Part shown: piece by piece, positions 16,486-25,118 of the stretch
Layout: every line of letters starts with the position of its first letter
How positions within the stretch are numbered: position 1 is the stretch's first letter
Translations under genes and position numbers: made by a program
NCBI GenBank assembly: GCA_934130375.1
Contig: CAKOXW010000003.1
Span: forward strand, 1-64,000
Source of the DNA: an uncultured Bacilli bacterium
Lineage (GTDB): Bacteria > Bacillota_I > Bacilli_A > RF39 > UBA660
Reading direction: 5' to 3'
DNA length: 64,000 nucleotides
Notes under the pieces: generated by a model
What the model was told of the DNA's origin: nothing
Database searches by the model: none
The model's input: the letters and a program-made list of their open reading frames with translations, nothing else

Positions 16486-17365
16486 TATTTATACTAATAG
16501 AAATTTTAAGCCTATGCTTTTAAAAGAAATTGCTAAACCTTTTAATTCTAAGGATTATATTTTTGAAATGAAATTTGATGGTATTAGGGCACTTATATTT
16601 ACTGATGGAGATGAATTCTATATACAGAGTAGGAACATAAAAGATATCACTTATATGTTTCCTGAACTAGAAACTATTAAAAATCTTGTTAAATCTAAGG
16701 TAATATTTGATGGGGAAATAGTCGCATTTGATAAAAATGCTCCTAGTTTCTCTAAATTACAAGAAAGACTTCATCTTAAGAATTTAAAAACTATTAAGTT
16801 AAAAAGTGACTATGAACCGGTATATTTTATTGTATTTGATATTTTGTATGAAGGTACAGACTTAACAAACATGAGTTTAGTTGATAGAAAGAATATACTT
16901 AAGAAGTACAAGGATAGTGAGTGTTTTTATAAGTGTAAATATATAGATAATAATGGAATAGAGTTATTTAATAAGATTAAGAAAAATAATCTTGAAGGAA
17001 TAGTTGCTAAGAAAAAGGATGCTCCTTATCTAATAAATAAGAGAAGTGATAATTATATTAAGATTAAGAATATCAAGGATGGGGAGTTTTATGTATGTGG
17101 TTATAGTAACAATAAAGATAATAATTCTATATCTATTATTTTGTGTAAGAAGGCTAAGGATGAGTTTTTGTATGTTGGTAAAGTTAAATTAAGTAGTAAG
17201 TATAAGTTATTTAATAAAATTAAAAAATTAAAAATAATTAATAATTATGTAGTTGGTTATAGTGATTTTATGTGTGTTAAACCAACATATAAGTGCTTAG
17301 TTAATTATTTAGAAGTTACTAAAAGTGGACATTTAAGACATGGGATATTTAAGGAGGAAGTATGA
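16475..17365 (+). CDS. ligD: ATP-dependent DNA ligase (LigD ligase domain as a separate protein)
   Basis: A 296-aa protein holding only the ligase module. The adenylation motif EMKFDGIRA places the nucleophilic Lys at residue 32. Further motifs are VIFDGEIVAFD, FDILYEGTDL, LEGIVAKKKDAPY and DNYIKIKN, followed by the OB domain. It seals nicks with ATP. In most bacteria this module is fused to the polymerase domain in one LigD chain; here polymerase and phosphoesterase are in the next gene, which overlaps by 4 bases (ATGA). Tight coupling suggests a 1:1 complex with Ku. Confidence 0.92.
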   Translation: MKSDIYTNRNFKPMLLKEIAKPFNSKDYIFEMKFDGIRALIFTDGDEFYIQSRNIKDITYMFPELETIKNLVKSKVIFDGEIVAFDKNAPSFSKLQERLHLKNLKTIKLKSDYEPVYFIVFDILYEGTDLTNMSLVDRKNILKKYKDSECFYKCKYIDNNGIELFNKIKKNNLEGIVAKKKDAPYLINKRSDNYIKIKNIKDGEFYVCGYSNNKDNNSISIILCKKAKDEFLYVGKVKLSSKYKLFNKIKKLKIINNYVVGYSDFMCVKPTYKCLVNYLEVTKSGHLRHGIFKEEV

Positions 17366-18684
17366 GTTTAAGAAGTTATAATAAGAAAAGAGATTTTAGT
17401 AAGACTTTAGAACCAGTTGGTAAGAGAGTTCATTCTAAAAAAAGGCTAAGGTATTTGATACAGTATCATGAAGCAAGAAAAAAGCATTACGATTTAAGAT
17501 TAGAATATAATGGTGTTTATATTTCTTTTGCAGTACCTAAAGGCCCTTCTTTTAATCCTAAAGATAAAAGACTAGCAGTTCATGTTGAGGATCATCCTAT
17601 AAGTTATGGTAATTTTGAAGGATGTATTCCAAAGGGTGAATATGGTGGTGGAACAGTTATGCTTTTTGATAAAGGGTTTTATACTTTAAAAGAAAAGCCG
17701 GATTTCAATAAAAGTATTAAATTCCATATCGATGGCATTAGATTAAAAGGTGATTTTGCGTTAATTCATTTCAAAGATGATAATTGGTTATTAATCAAAG
17801 ATAAAGATGAATTTGTTAATAAAAACAATGTTTCAAAATATAAAACCAGTGTAGTATCCAATAGAACAATCAAAGAAATAGAAAGTAATTTAGATAATAT
17901 AGAGATAACTCATCCTGACAAAGTGATATATAGTACATGTGGAGTAACTAAGAGTGATATTGTTAATTATTACAAGTATGTAAGTACAAGGATGTTATGT
18001 TTTTTAAATAATAGATTGATTAGTGTAGTTAGAAGTACTAATAATAATAAATTTTTTATGAAACATTTAAATAATAAATATTTAGGTACTAAGAAAGTAA
18101 ATAACTATAAATATAATTATATAAAAGATATAAATGGGTTAATTAATGAAGTACAAATGAATAGTTATGAATTTCATATATGGAATTCTAATATTAAAAA
18201 CATTAATAAACCAGATATTATAGTGTTTGATTTTGATCCAGATAGCAAAGTAGATTTAAATGTATTAAGGGATTGTGTTTTAGAATTAAAAGGTATATTA
18301 GATAAGTTAAAATTAAAGTGCTACTTAAAAACTAGTGGTAAAAAAGGGTATCATGTTTATGTGCCTATAAGAACAAGGTCTTATAAAGAGTGTGTAAAAA
18401 TTAGTGAAAGTATTGCTAAAATATTAGTTAGTAAGAATGAATTTATATATACATTAAATATTAGAAAAAAGAATAGAAAAAATAAAATATTTATAGATTA
18501 TTTTAGGAATAAGAAAGGCGCTACTAGTGTATGTCCATATTCTTTAAGATTAAATGATAAACCTAGTATATCTTGTCCTATAAAGTGGAGTGAATTATAT
18601 AAAATAAAACCCGATGATATTACAATATTTAATATAAAAGATAGATTAAAATTAAAAGACCCTTGGGGTGATTTTTTTGAGTAG
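17362..18684 (+). CDS. LigD phosphoesterase-polymerase protein (PE-POL)
   Basis: A 440-aa protein with two LigD modules. Residues 15-145 are the 3'-phosphoesterase domain (QYHEARKKHYDLRLEYNG, then HVEDHPISYGNFEG and IPKGEYGGGTV), whose His and Glu residues bind the metal. Residues 175-435 are the archaeo-eukaryotic primase-like polymerase domain (THPDKVIYSTCGVTKSDI, catalytic FDFDPD, SGKKGYHVYVP, and IDYFRNKKGATSVCPYSLR). It trims and fills ends during NHEJ. It lacks a ligase domain, which lies in the preceding overlapping gene. The polymerase Asp pair and the third Asp appear intact. Confidence 0.92.
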   Translation: MSLRSYNKKRDFSKTLEPVGKRVHSKKRLRYLIQYHEARKKHYDLRLEYNGVYISFAVPKGPSFNPKDKRLAVHVEDHPISYGNFEGCIPKGEYGGGTVMLFDKGFYTLKEKPDFNKSIKFHIDGIRLKGDFALIHFKDDNWLLIKDKDEFVNKNNVSKYKTSVVSNRTIKEIESNLDNIEITHPDKVIYSTCGVTKSDIVNYYKYVSTRMLCFLNNRLISVVRSTNNNKFFMKHLNNKYLGTKKVNNYKYNYIKDINGLINEVQMNSYEFHIWNSNIKNINKPDIIVFDFDPDSKVDLNVLRDCVLELKGILDKLKLKCYLKTSGKKGYHVYVPIRTRSYKECVKISESIAKILVSKNEFIYTLNIRKKNRKNKIFIDYFRNKKGATSVCPYSLRLNDKPSISCPIKWSELYKIKPDDITIFNIKDRLKLKDPWGDFFE

Positions 18685-18718
18685 TCTTAGGTCTTAAATA
18701 ATAATTATTTGTGTAATG

Positions 18719-18749
18719 AATTACAAATTTAAATGATTTGTAATTTTTT
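18719..18749 (+). terminator. terminator of the NHEJ operon
   Basis: AATTACAAAT (18719-18728) pairs perfectly with ATTTGTAATT (18736-18745), followed by TTTTG. Confidence 0.75.
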
Positions 18750-18787
18750 GTTTTATTGTTATGTTATACTTAGTATGGTGATGTTTT

Positions 18788-19564
18788 ATGGAAAGTGCAG
18801 TTGTATTGAGTAGTAATAATATTAATCATAATTATATAGAAACTTTAAATTCAATAAAGAAAAGTGGTTTTAAAAATGTATTTATTCAGTGGTATGATAG
18901 AGATTATGTTCTCCAAAATAGGGAACTTGAGTATGCTAAGGAACTGGGTTTAAATGTTATTTTCGCGCATCTTGGTTATGATACGATAAATGATTTATGG
19001 AATTCTTGTGGTGATTATTTGATAGCTAGATATAAATCAGATATTAAAACATGTTTTGATAATGGTATTAATCTTGTTGTTATGCATTTGTGTGCAGGAT
19101 TTGATGCACCTATGTATAATGAGATGGGAATTAGAAGGCTAAAAGAGATTGCTTCTTATGCAGAAGAATTAGGTGTTAGAATTGCGTTTGAGAATACGAA
19201 AGTTCAAGGTTATCAAGAGTATGTGTTAAGTAATATTCATAATAAAAATGTTGGAATTTGTTTTGATATTGGGCATGCACATGCTCACTTTAAGGATGAG
19301 TTTAATTTTGAATTATTTAAAGATAAAATTTTTGCAGTTCATATTCATGATAATCATGGAGAATTAGATGAGCATTTAATACCTTTTGATGGAAATATTG
19401 ATTATAAATATTACTTTAAAAAATTAAAAGAGTGTAATTATAATGAACCGATGACTTTAGAACTTTATTATACTAAACATTACTTAAATACAAATTTAGA
19501 TAGTTATTATAAAAAGGGTTTTGATGCGTGTAATACATTAATTAACATGTATGATAATATTTAA
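18788..19564 (+). CDS. sugar phosphate isomerase/epimerase-like TIM-barrel protein
   Basis: A 258-aa protein of the xylose-isomerase-like TIM-barrel family (AP endonuclease 2 superfamily). Metal-binding motifs can be seen: VMHLCAGFD, IAFENT (Glu), CFDIGHAHAH (Asp and His), VHIHDNHGELDEHL (His-x-His-Asp) and TLELYY (Glu). Members include hexulose and tagatose epimerases and inosose dehydratase, so the substrate is open. The promoter contains TATACT shortly upstream; GGTGAT precedes the ATG. The gene stands alone after the NHEJ terminator and ends ten bases before the palindrome of the next operon. Confidence 0.85.
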   Translation: MESAVVLSSNNINHNYIETLNSIKKSGFKNVFIQWYDRDYVLQNRELEYAKELGLNVIFAHLGYDTINDLWNSCGDYLIARYKSDIKTCFDNGINLVVMHLCAGFDAPMYNEMGIRRLKEIASYAEELGVRIAFENTKVQGYQEYVLSNIHNKNVGICFDIGHAHAHFKDEFNFELFKDKIFAVHIHDNHGELDEHLIPFDGNIDYKYYFKKLKECNYNEPMTLELYYTKHYLNTNLDSYYKKGFDACNTLINMYDNI

Positions 19565-19573
19565 TGTATACAT

Positions 19574-19597
19574 ATATTGTATCGTGTGATACAATAT
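19574..19597. promoter_or_regulatory. TetR-type operator, perfect 10-bp inverted repeat
   Basis: ATATTGTATC (19574-19583), spacer GTGT, GATACAATAT (19588-19597). A possible promoter, TATACA at 19567 and TACAAT at 19590, 17 bases apart, runs through it. Size and position fit autorepression by the TetR protein encoded directly downstream. Confidence 0.65.
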
Positions 19598-19618
19598 TAT
19601 TAGGAAGGAGGAATTGCT

Positions 19619-20212
19619 ATACCCACAACAACAAGGATAAGTAAAGATATGATATTGGATACTGCTTTTTCTATTGCTAGAGAGGAAGGCATAGATAATG
19701 TAAGTAACAGATTAATTGCGAAGCGATTAAATTCATCTATTAGACCTATTTATTACCAGTTTAAGAACTCTAAGGAGTTGAAGTTTGAGTTAAAGAGAAA
19801 GATTGAAGAGTATTTTTATTCGTATATAACAGAGGATATTGATAAGTATTTTCCTATGTATAAACAAATAGGTATTAGGTATATTATGTTTGCTAAGGAA
19901 GAGTGTAATTTGTTTAAAGCGTTATTTATGAGTGAGAGTGATTTCTTTGCAGAGGATTTTGTAACTCATGATGAGAATTATAAAAGAGTTTTTGAAATGA
20001 TAAAGATAAGTACTAATTTAGATGATAGTGAGATTAAGGATTTCCATATAAAGATGTGGATATTTACTCATGGTATAGGGGCGCTTGTTGCAAATAAGAC
20101 GGTTGATTTTAGTGAAAAACAAATTAAGGATTTGCTTTCTTATGAGTTTCAAGCACTTATGTTATTAGAAGAAAATCCCAATAATAAATGGGTAATTAAG
20201 GAGGAAAAATGA
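19619..20212 (+). CDS. TetR-family regulator, apparent ATA start codon
   Basis: A 197-aa protein if read from the ATA at 19619, seven bases after AGGAAGGAGG. This gives (M)PTTTRISKDMILDTAFS, a normal TetR N-terminus, followed by IAREEGIDNVSNRLIAKRLN and SSIRPIYYQFKNSKELKFEL (HTH with the typical Y-Y-x-F ending). The first ATG (19649) would remove ten residues including part of helix 1 and has only a weak AAGGA about 11 bases upstream. The gene overlaps the LiaF-like gene by 4 bases and heads an operon of envelope proteins and an ABC transporter, which it probably represses. Confidence 0.82.
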   Translation: MPTTTRISKDMILDTAFSIAREEGIDNVSNRLIAKRLNSSIRPIYYQFKNSKELKFELKRKIEEYFYSYITEDIDKYFPMYKQIGIRYIMFAKEECNLFKALFMSESDFFAEDFVTHDENYKRVFEMIKISTNLDDSEIKDFHIKMWIFTHGIGALVANKTVDFSEKQIKDLLSYEFQALMLLEENPNNKWVIKEEK

Positions 20213-20895
20213 AAGATTTAGGAAATAAAATTTTAGGATTAATATTTATAGTAATAGGTATTATTGTTATGCTTAATGCACTTGATGTAACTAATATAGA
20301 CATATTTTTTGATGGTTGGTGGACTTTATTTATAATCATACCTTCTTTGGTATCTTTAATTAATCAAAAAGATATTACAGGAAGTTTAATTGGATTATTT
20401 ATAGGTGTTGTGCTTCTTTTAAGTGCTCAAAACATATTAGATTTTGATATAATTTGGAAGTTATTATTACCAGCAATAATGATTATAATTGGTTTATCTT
20501 TTCTATTTAAGGACCTATTTAACAATAAGGTTTCTGAAGAAATAAAAAAGATTAATACTAAGAAGGCCAAGGATGGAGGATATACTTCTACATTTTCATC
20601 TCAAAATGTTAATTTAGATGGCGAAGATTTTAGCGGTAGTGATATTAATGCTGTGTTTGGTGGTGTTAAGTTAAATTTAGATAAAGCAGTAATAAAAAAT
20701 GATGTAGTTATTAATTGTAGTGCGATATTTGGTGGTATTGAATTATATGTACCTGATAATATGAAAGTAAAAGTAAAATCTAATTCTATATTTGGTGGTG
20801 TTGAAGATAAGAGAAAGAGTGTAGAAGTTGATAAGAAGTCTGTAACAATTTATATTAATGCTACATGTTTGTTTGGAGGAGTAGAAATTAAATGA
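20209..20895 (+). CDS. LiaF-like envelope stress protein
   Basis: A 228-aa protein. Residues 5-105 hold four hydrophobic helices of the LiaF transmembrane type (ILGLIFIVIGIIVMLNALDV and similar). Residues 125-228 form a beta-helical cell-wall-active-antibiotics-response domain with the repeated SDINAVFGGVKLNL, NCSAIFGGIELYVP, SNSIFGGVEDKR and CLFGGVEIK. LiaF proteins inhibit LiaRS-type sensors of cell-wall damage. Here no two-component system is next to it; a TetR regulator and an ABC transporter are. GGAGGAAAA precedes the ATG, which overlaps the tetR stop. Confidence 0.8.
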   Translation: MKDLGNKILGLIFIVIGIIVMLNALDVTNIDIFFDGWWTLFIIIPSLVSLINQKDITGSLIGLFIGVVLLLSAQNILDFDIIWKLLLPAIMIIIGLSFLFKDLFNNKVSEEIKKINTKKAKDGGYTSTFSSQNVNLDGEDFSGSDINAVFGGVKLNLDKAVIKNDVVINCSAIFGGIELYVPDNMKVKVKSNSIFGGVEDKRKSVEVDKKSVTIYINATCLFGGVEIK

Positions 20896-21695
20896 CAAAT
20901 TCTCAAAAAATAATAAAATATTTTGCTATTGCTTTTGCAATATTTCTAATTTATACAATTTCTTCTGCAATAATTACAAGTGCAGGAATTATTATTAAGA
21001 GTTTTGATAAGAAACCTAATGAAGAAATTTCTGAATTAAAAGAAATTTATTCTAGTGATAAAATAAATTCTCTTGATATAGATTTGCATGCTACTAATTT
21101 AATAATAAAAATTGATGAGAAAGTTAGTATTCAAACTAATAATAATTATATCAAGGTTAAAGAGGAATTGGGAGTTTTAAAAATAGAGGAAGATGATAAT
21201 ATTTCTACTAAACCAAAAGATTTAATCGTGTATATTCCTAGTTCTATGCTAGATGAAATTGATATTGAAACTGGTGCGGGAATTATATATGCAGATGCAC
21301 TTAATGCTAGAAGTTTAGATTTAAATTTAGGGGCAGGTACTGTTACTCTTTTAAGCGTTAATAGTGATAATGCATCAATTGATGGCGGTACTGGTAAATT
21401 TGAAATAAGAGGTGGCAGAATTAATAACTTAGATTTTGATGCTGGTATTGGTGAAGTTTATATTAAATCTAAATTAGTAGGAAATAATAAAGTCGATACT
21501 GGTGTTGGAAAAGTTACATTAGATTTAATTGGTAAAGATTATAAAGTTAGTGTTGAAAAAGGTGTTGGTACTGTTTTAGTTGATAATAAAAAAATAGTTG
21601 ATAATGAAATTTTTGAAAATGGAAAAACTTCTGTTTTAATCAGTGGTGGAGTTGGTGAGATAGTAGTTAATTATGTTACAGATGAAAATGAATAA
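20892..21695 (+). CDS. membrane-anchored DUF4097-like (LiaG-type) beta-helix protein
   Basis: A 267-aa protein with one N-terminal membrane helix (about residues 9-35) and an extracytoplasmic right-handed beta-helix-like region of short Gly-containing turns: IDIETGAGIIYADAL, LDLNLGAGTVTLLSV, ASIDGGTGKFEIRGG, LDFDAGIGEVYIKS and VDTGVGKVTLDLIG. This repeat is the DUF4097/DUF4098 pattern seen in LiaG and in adhesin-like envelope proteins. It overlaps the LiaF-like gene by 4 bases. The role in envelope stress is inferred from neighbours. Confidence 0.75.
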   Translation: MTNSQKIIKYFAIAFAIFLIYTISSAIITSAGIIIKSFDKKPNEEISELKEIYSSDKINSLDIDLHATNLIIKIDEKVSIQTNNNYIKVKEELGVLKIEEDDNISTKPKDLIVYIPSSMLDEIDIETGAGIIYADALNARSLDLNLGAGTVTLLSVNSDNASIDGGTGKFEIRGGRINNLDFDAGIGEVYIKSKLVGNNKVDTGVGKVTLDLIGKDYKVSVEKGVGTVLVDNKKIVDNEIFENGKTSVLISGGVGEIVVNYVTDENE

Positions 21696-21876
21696 AGTTT
21701 CAGTATTATGTTCAATTGTTGCAGTTTTTACATGTGTATTTTTTCTGATATTTGAATATATAGATACAAAAAAAATAAGTACTGTATGGATTGTACTATT
21801 AATTGCTAACATAATAACTTTAATTGCTAATATTTTAAATGGAGTGAAGAATAATGAAAAATGTTTTAGAAGTTAA
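21673..21876 (+). CDS. small two-helix membrane protein
   Basis: A 67-aa protein with two hydrophobic helices (VLCSIVAVFTCVFFLIFEYI and VWIVLLIANIITLIANIL). It overlaps the preceding gene by 23 bases and the ABC ATPase by 23 bases. In-frame ATGs at 21673, 21682 and 21688 are all possible, since no clear ribosome binding site marks one; 21688 gives a 62-aa form. It is probably an accessory subunit of the ABC transporter or of the stress sensor. Confidence 0.6.
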   Translation: MLQMKMNKVSVLCSIVAVFTCVFFLIFEYIDTKKISTVWIVLLIANIITLIANILNGVKNNEKCFRS

Positions 21877-22792
21877 TAAATTGACTAAAAAATATAAAAA
21901 AACAACTGCAGTTGATAACTTAACTTTTTCTTTAAAAGAGGGTGAAATACTTGGTTTACTTGGCCCGAATGGTAGTGGTAAAACAACAACTATAAACTGC
22001 ATTTTATCTCTCCTCAATTATGATGGTGGTACTATAAAAGTATTTGATGAGGAAATGACACCTGATTGCTATAGTAGTAAGTCTAAGGTTGGGGTTATAT
22101 TTCAAGATATATCATTATTTTATGAATTAAATGTTTATGAGAATATAGATTATTTTTGTGGTTTATATATAACTGATAAAGATTTAAGAAAAAAGTATGT
22201 AGAGGATGCAATTAATTTTGTTGGTTTAAATGAATTTAGAAAATATTATCCTAAGGAACTTAGTGGTGGACTTCTAAGAAGACTTAATATTGCATGTGGT
22301 ATTGCACATAAACCAAAATTAATATTTTTAGATGAACCAACGGTTGCAGTTGATCCTCAAAGTAGAAATAATATTTTAGATGGTATAAAACGTCTTCGCG
22401 ATAATGGAGCATCAATTTTATACACAACTCACTATATGGAAGAAGTAGAAGAATTATGTGATAGAATTATCATCTTAGATAAGGGTAAGATAATTGCAAG
22501 TGGTACAAGTGATGAATTAAAACAACTATGTAATATTGAAGAAAAGATTACAGTTGATACAAGCGATATAAATGAAAGTATTATAAATGATATAAATAAA
22601 TTTAAAAATGTTGATAGTGTTTCATATAAAGATAATTTACTATGTATTACTTATAAAAAAGGTAAAAATAATTTAGAAGAAATAATGGATTATTTAAAGA
22701 GTAATAAGATTGTTTATAATAAAATATTTTCAGAAAGACCAACTTTAAATGATGTATTCCTTGAACTTACAGGAAAGGAATTAAGAGATTAA
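21854..22792 (+). CDS. ABC transporter ATP-binding protein
   Basis: A 312-aa protein: Walker A GPNGSGKTT, Q-loop IFQDISLFYELNVYENI, signature LSGGLLRRLN, Walker B LIFLDEPTVAVD and H-loop YTTHYMEE. The last 90 residues are the C-terminal extension found in ATPases paired with ABC-2 permeases (natA/drrA type). It energises the two permease genes that follow. GGAG lies ten bases before the ATG. It touches the first permease gene at base 22792. Confidence 0.92.
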   Translation: MKNVLEVNKLTKKYKKTTAVDNLTFSLKEGEILGLLGPNGSGKTTTINCILSLLNYDGGTIKVFDEEMTPDCYSSKSKVGVIFQDISLFYELNVYENIDYFCGLYITDKDLRKKYVEDAINFVGLNEFRKYYPKELSGGLLRRLNIACGIAHKPKLIFLDEPTVAVDPQSRNNILDGIKRLRDNGASILYTTHYMEEVEELCDRIIILDKGKIIASGTSDELKQLCNIEEKITVDTSDINESIINDINKFKNVDSVSYKDNLLCITYKKGKNNLEEIMDYLKSNKIVYNKIFSERPTLNDVFLELTGKELRD

Positions 22793-23895
22793 TGTTTATA
22801 CATAATTTAAAATATTCTCTAAAAATTATATTTAAAAATAAAGGTTTAATTTTCTGGACATTTATATTTCCAATAATACTTGGTACATTTTTCTATATGG
22901 CTTTTTCTAATATAGAAAATAGTGAGAAATTAGATATTATTAATATTGCAGTTGATGAAAATATTGATTTAAATTTTAAATCTATAATTGAAAATATAGA
23001 ACAAGATAACAATAAGTTATTTAATATTACTTATACTGATAGTAAGAATGCTAAGGATATGCTTGATGCAAATGAAATAATTGGTTATGTAGATATAAAT
23101 AAGAATATTATGATTAATAAGAATGGTATTGATGAAACCGTACTTAAATATGTAGTTGAAACTATTAAAAGTAATACTAAAATATATACTGATATTATGA
23201 GTAGTTCAAGTAGTATTGATGTTGATAGCATTATAAATACTGATATTAATGTAAAAGATATTACTAATAAAAATATAAGTTACACTATGATTGAATATTA
23301 TACATTAATTGCAATGACTTGTTTATATGGTGGTGCGATATCTATGTACATGTCTAATATAAGTATGCCTAATCTTAGTAGTGTGGGTAAGAGAATAGGA
23401 GTATCTAGTATAAAAAAGAGAACTATGGTTTTAAGTAGTTTACTTGCTAGTTTTATAGTACAATTAATTGGTCTAGCCTTGTTGTTCTTATATACAATAT
23501 TTGTACTTAAAGTGGACTATGGTGATAAGTTTATCTACATATTAATTCTATCTTTACTCGGCTCTTTATCAGGTCTTTCATTTGGCGTATTTATATCAAC
23601 TATGTTTAAGACAAATGATAATGCTAAAACAGGAATTTTAATTGCAGGCACTATGTTTATGTGTTTCCTTTCAGGTATGATGGGAATTACCATGAAATAT
23701 GTAATTGATAAAAATATACCAATATTAAATAAAATTAACCCTGCTGCAATGATTACAGATGGACTATATTCTTTATACTATTACGATACTTTGAATAGAT
23801 TTAAAATGGATGCAATAAGTTTAGGTATATTCTCATTTATTCTTATAGCGGTATCTTACTATAATCTAAGGAGGCAAAAGTATGATAGTATTTAA
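22792..23895 (+). CDS. ABC-2 type permease, subunit 1
   Basis: A 367-aa protein of the YhgE/DrrB-like ABC-2 permease type: one membrane helix at residues 18-38, an extracytoplasmic domain of about 130 residues, then five to six helices (about 165-360). The start overlaps the ATPase stop by one base. With the second permease it probably forms a heterodimer exporting a drug, lipid or antimicrobial peptide. The substrate cannot be told. Confidence 0.85.
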   Translation: MFIHNLKYSLKIIFKNKGLIFWTFIFPIILGTFFYMAFSNIENSEKLDIINIAVDENIDLNFKSIIENIEQDNNKLFNITYTDSKNAKDMLDANEIIGYVDINKNIMINKNGIDETVLKYVVETIKSNTKIYTDIMSSSSSIDVDSIINTDINVKDITNKNISYTMIEYYTLIAMTCLYGGAISMYMSNISMPNLSSVGKRIGVSSIKKRTMVLSSLLASFIVQLIGLALLFLYTIFVLKVDYGDKFIYILILSLLGSLSGLSFGVFISTMFKTNDNAKTGILIAGTMFMCFLSGMMGITMKYVIDKNIPILNKINPAAMITDGLYSLYYYDTLNRFKMDAISLGIFSFILIAVSYYNLRRQKYDSI

Positions 23896-25015
23896 TACGT
23901 TTTTTAAAGTGATTAAAAAGTATAAGGGTACCGTAATACTTTATACATCATTTTTAATAGTATTTGGTTTTATGTATACCAAAATGAATAATGAAACTAA
24001 TACTTTCTTTAGTGAAGAGTTGCCAAGTATTGCTATAGTAAATAATGATACTTATCAAGGACTTACAAAAAATTTAATTGATTACATGAGTAAGAAGGCT
24101 AAGGTTGTAGATATTGATAATGATAAATTAGATGATGCGTTATTTTATAGAGATGTTAGTTATATTATTTACATACCTAAGAAGTACAAGGATGAAGTAT
24201 TATATAGTAATCCAGAAATAATTATTAAAAGTACTAAAGATTATAATGCATCTTTAAGTGATATGATACTTAAAAGATATTTAGAAGTACAAAGTATTTA
24301 TACAAAGTTATATAGTGATGAAAATAAAATAGTTGAAAGTATTAATTCTAGTTTAGATAATGAAACAAAAGTATCAGTATTAACAAATACTAGTAATAAT
24401 GATAAATTATCAAGATATTTTAATTTTGCTAGTTATTCTATTACAGCAGTAATTATATATATTATATGTTTAGTATTATCTAGTTTTAATGATATTAATG
24501 TTAAAAAAAGAACTATTGTAAGTAGTTTAAGTTATAAAAAATATAATAGAAGTATATTATTAGCAAGTTTTATATATGGAATATTTATATGGATTTTATA
24601 TATGCTCCTTGGACTTATTTTATTAGGTAATTTATTTACAATACAAGGCTTAATTTATGCTTTAAATACTTTAATATTTACACTAGTAATAATTACCTTA
24701 GCATTATTAATTTCAACACTTACTAACAATAAAAATGCTATATCAGGAATAGTAAATGTAGTCGCACTTGCGCAAGCATTTTTATGTGGAGCGTTTATTC
24801 CAACTGAATTTCTTCCTACAAGTGTTCTTAGTATTGCAAGAGTATTACCTGCATATTGGTATATAAATACTAATGATTTAATTTCATCAATGCAAGTATT
24901 TGATATGGCAACTTTAAAACCTGTAATTATAAATTTTTATGTACTAGTATTTTATATAGTGTTATTTGTTGTAGTTAATAATATAGTATCTAAAAGAAAA
25001 GAAAAAATAGATTAG
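23882..25015 (+). CDS. ABC-2 type permease, subunit 2
   Basis: A 377-aa protein with the same layout as subunit 1: helix at residues 15-35, an extracytoplasmic domain with FFSEELPSIAIVNNDTYQGL, then membrane helices from about residue 185. GGAGG lies eight bases upstream of the ATG, and it overlaps subunit 1 by 14 bases. It is the last gene of the TetR-led operon. Confidence 0.85.
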   Translation: MIVFNTFFKVIKKYKGTVILYTSFLIVFGFMYTKMNNETNTFFSEELPSIAIVNNDTYQGLTKNLIDYMSKKAKVVDIDNDKLDDALFYRDVSYIIYIPKKYKDEVLYSNPEIIIKSTKDYNASLSDMILKRYLEVQSIYTKLYSDENKIVESINSSLDNETKVSVLTNTSNNDKLSRYFNFASYSITAVIIYIICLVLSSFNDINVKKRTIVSSLSYKKYNRSILLASFIYGIFIWILYMLLGLILLGNLFTIQGLIYALNTLIFTLVIITLALLISTLTNNKNAISGIVNVVALAQAFLCGAFIPTEFLPTSVLSIARVLPAYWYINTNDLISSMQVFDMATLKPVIINFYVLVFYIVLFVVVNNIVSKRKEKID

Positions 25016-25039
25016 ATGTGCATATTTCGCACATTTTTC
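25016..25039 (+). terminator. terminator of the TetR-LiaF-ABC operon
   Basis: ATGTGC (25016-25021) pairs with GCACAT (25029-25034), followed by TTTTC, directly after the stop codon. Confidence 0.75.
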
Positions 25040-25118
25040 TTTACAAATAATTTACAAAGATATATTATCTTTTTTGCAATCATAATAAATTTGATGTAAT
25101 ATTAAAGTGGGTGATAAT

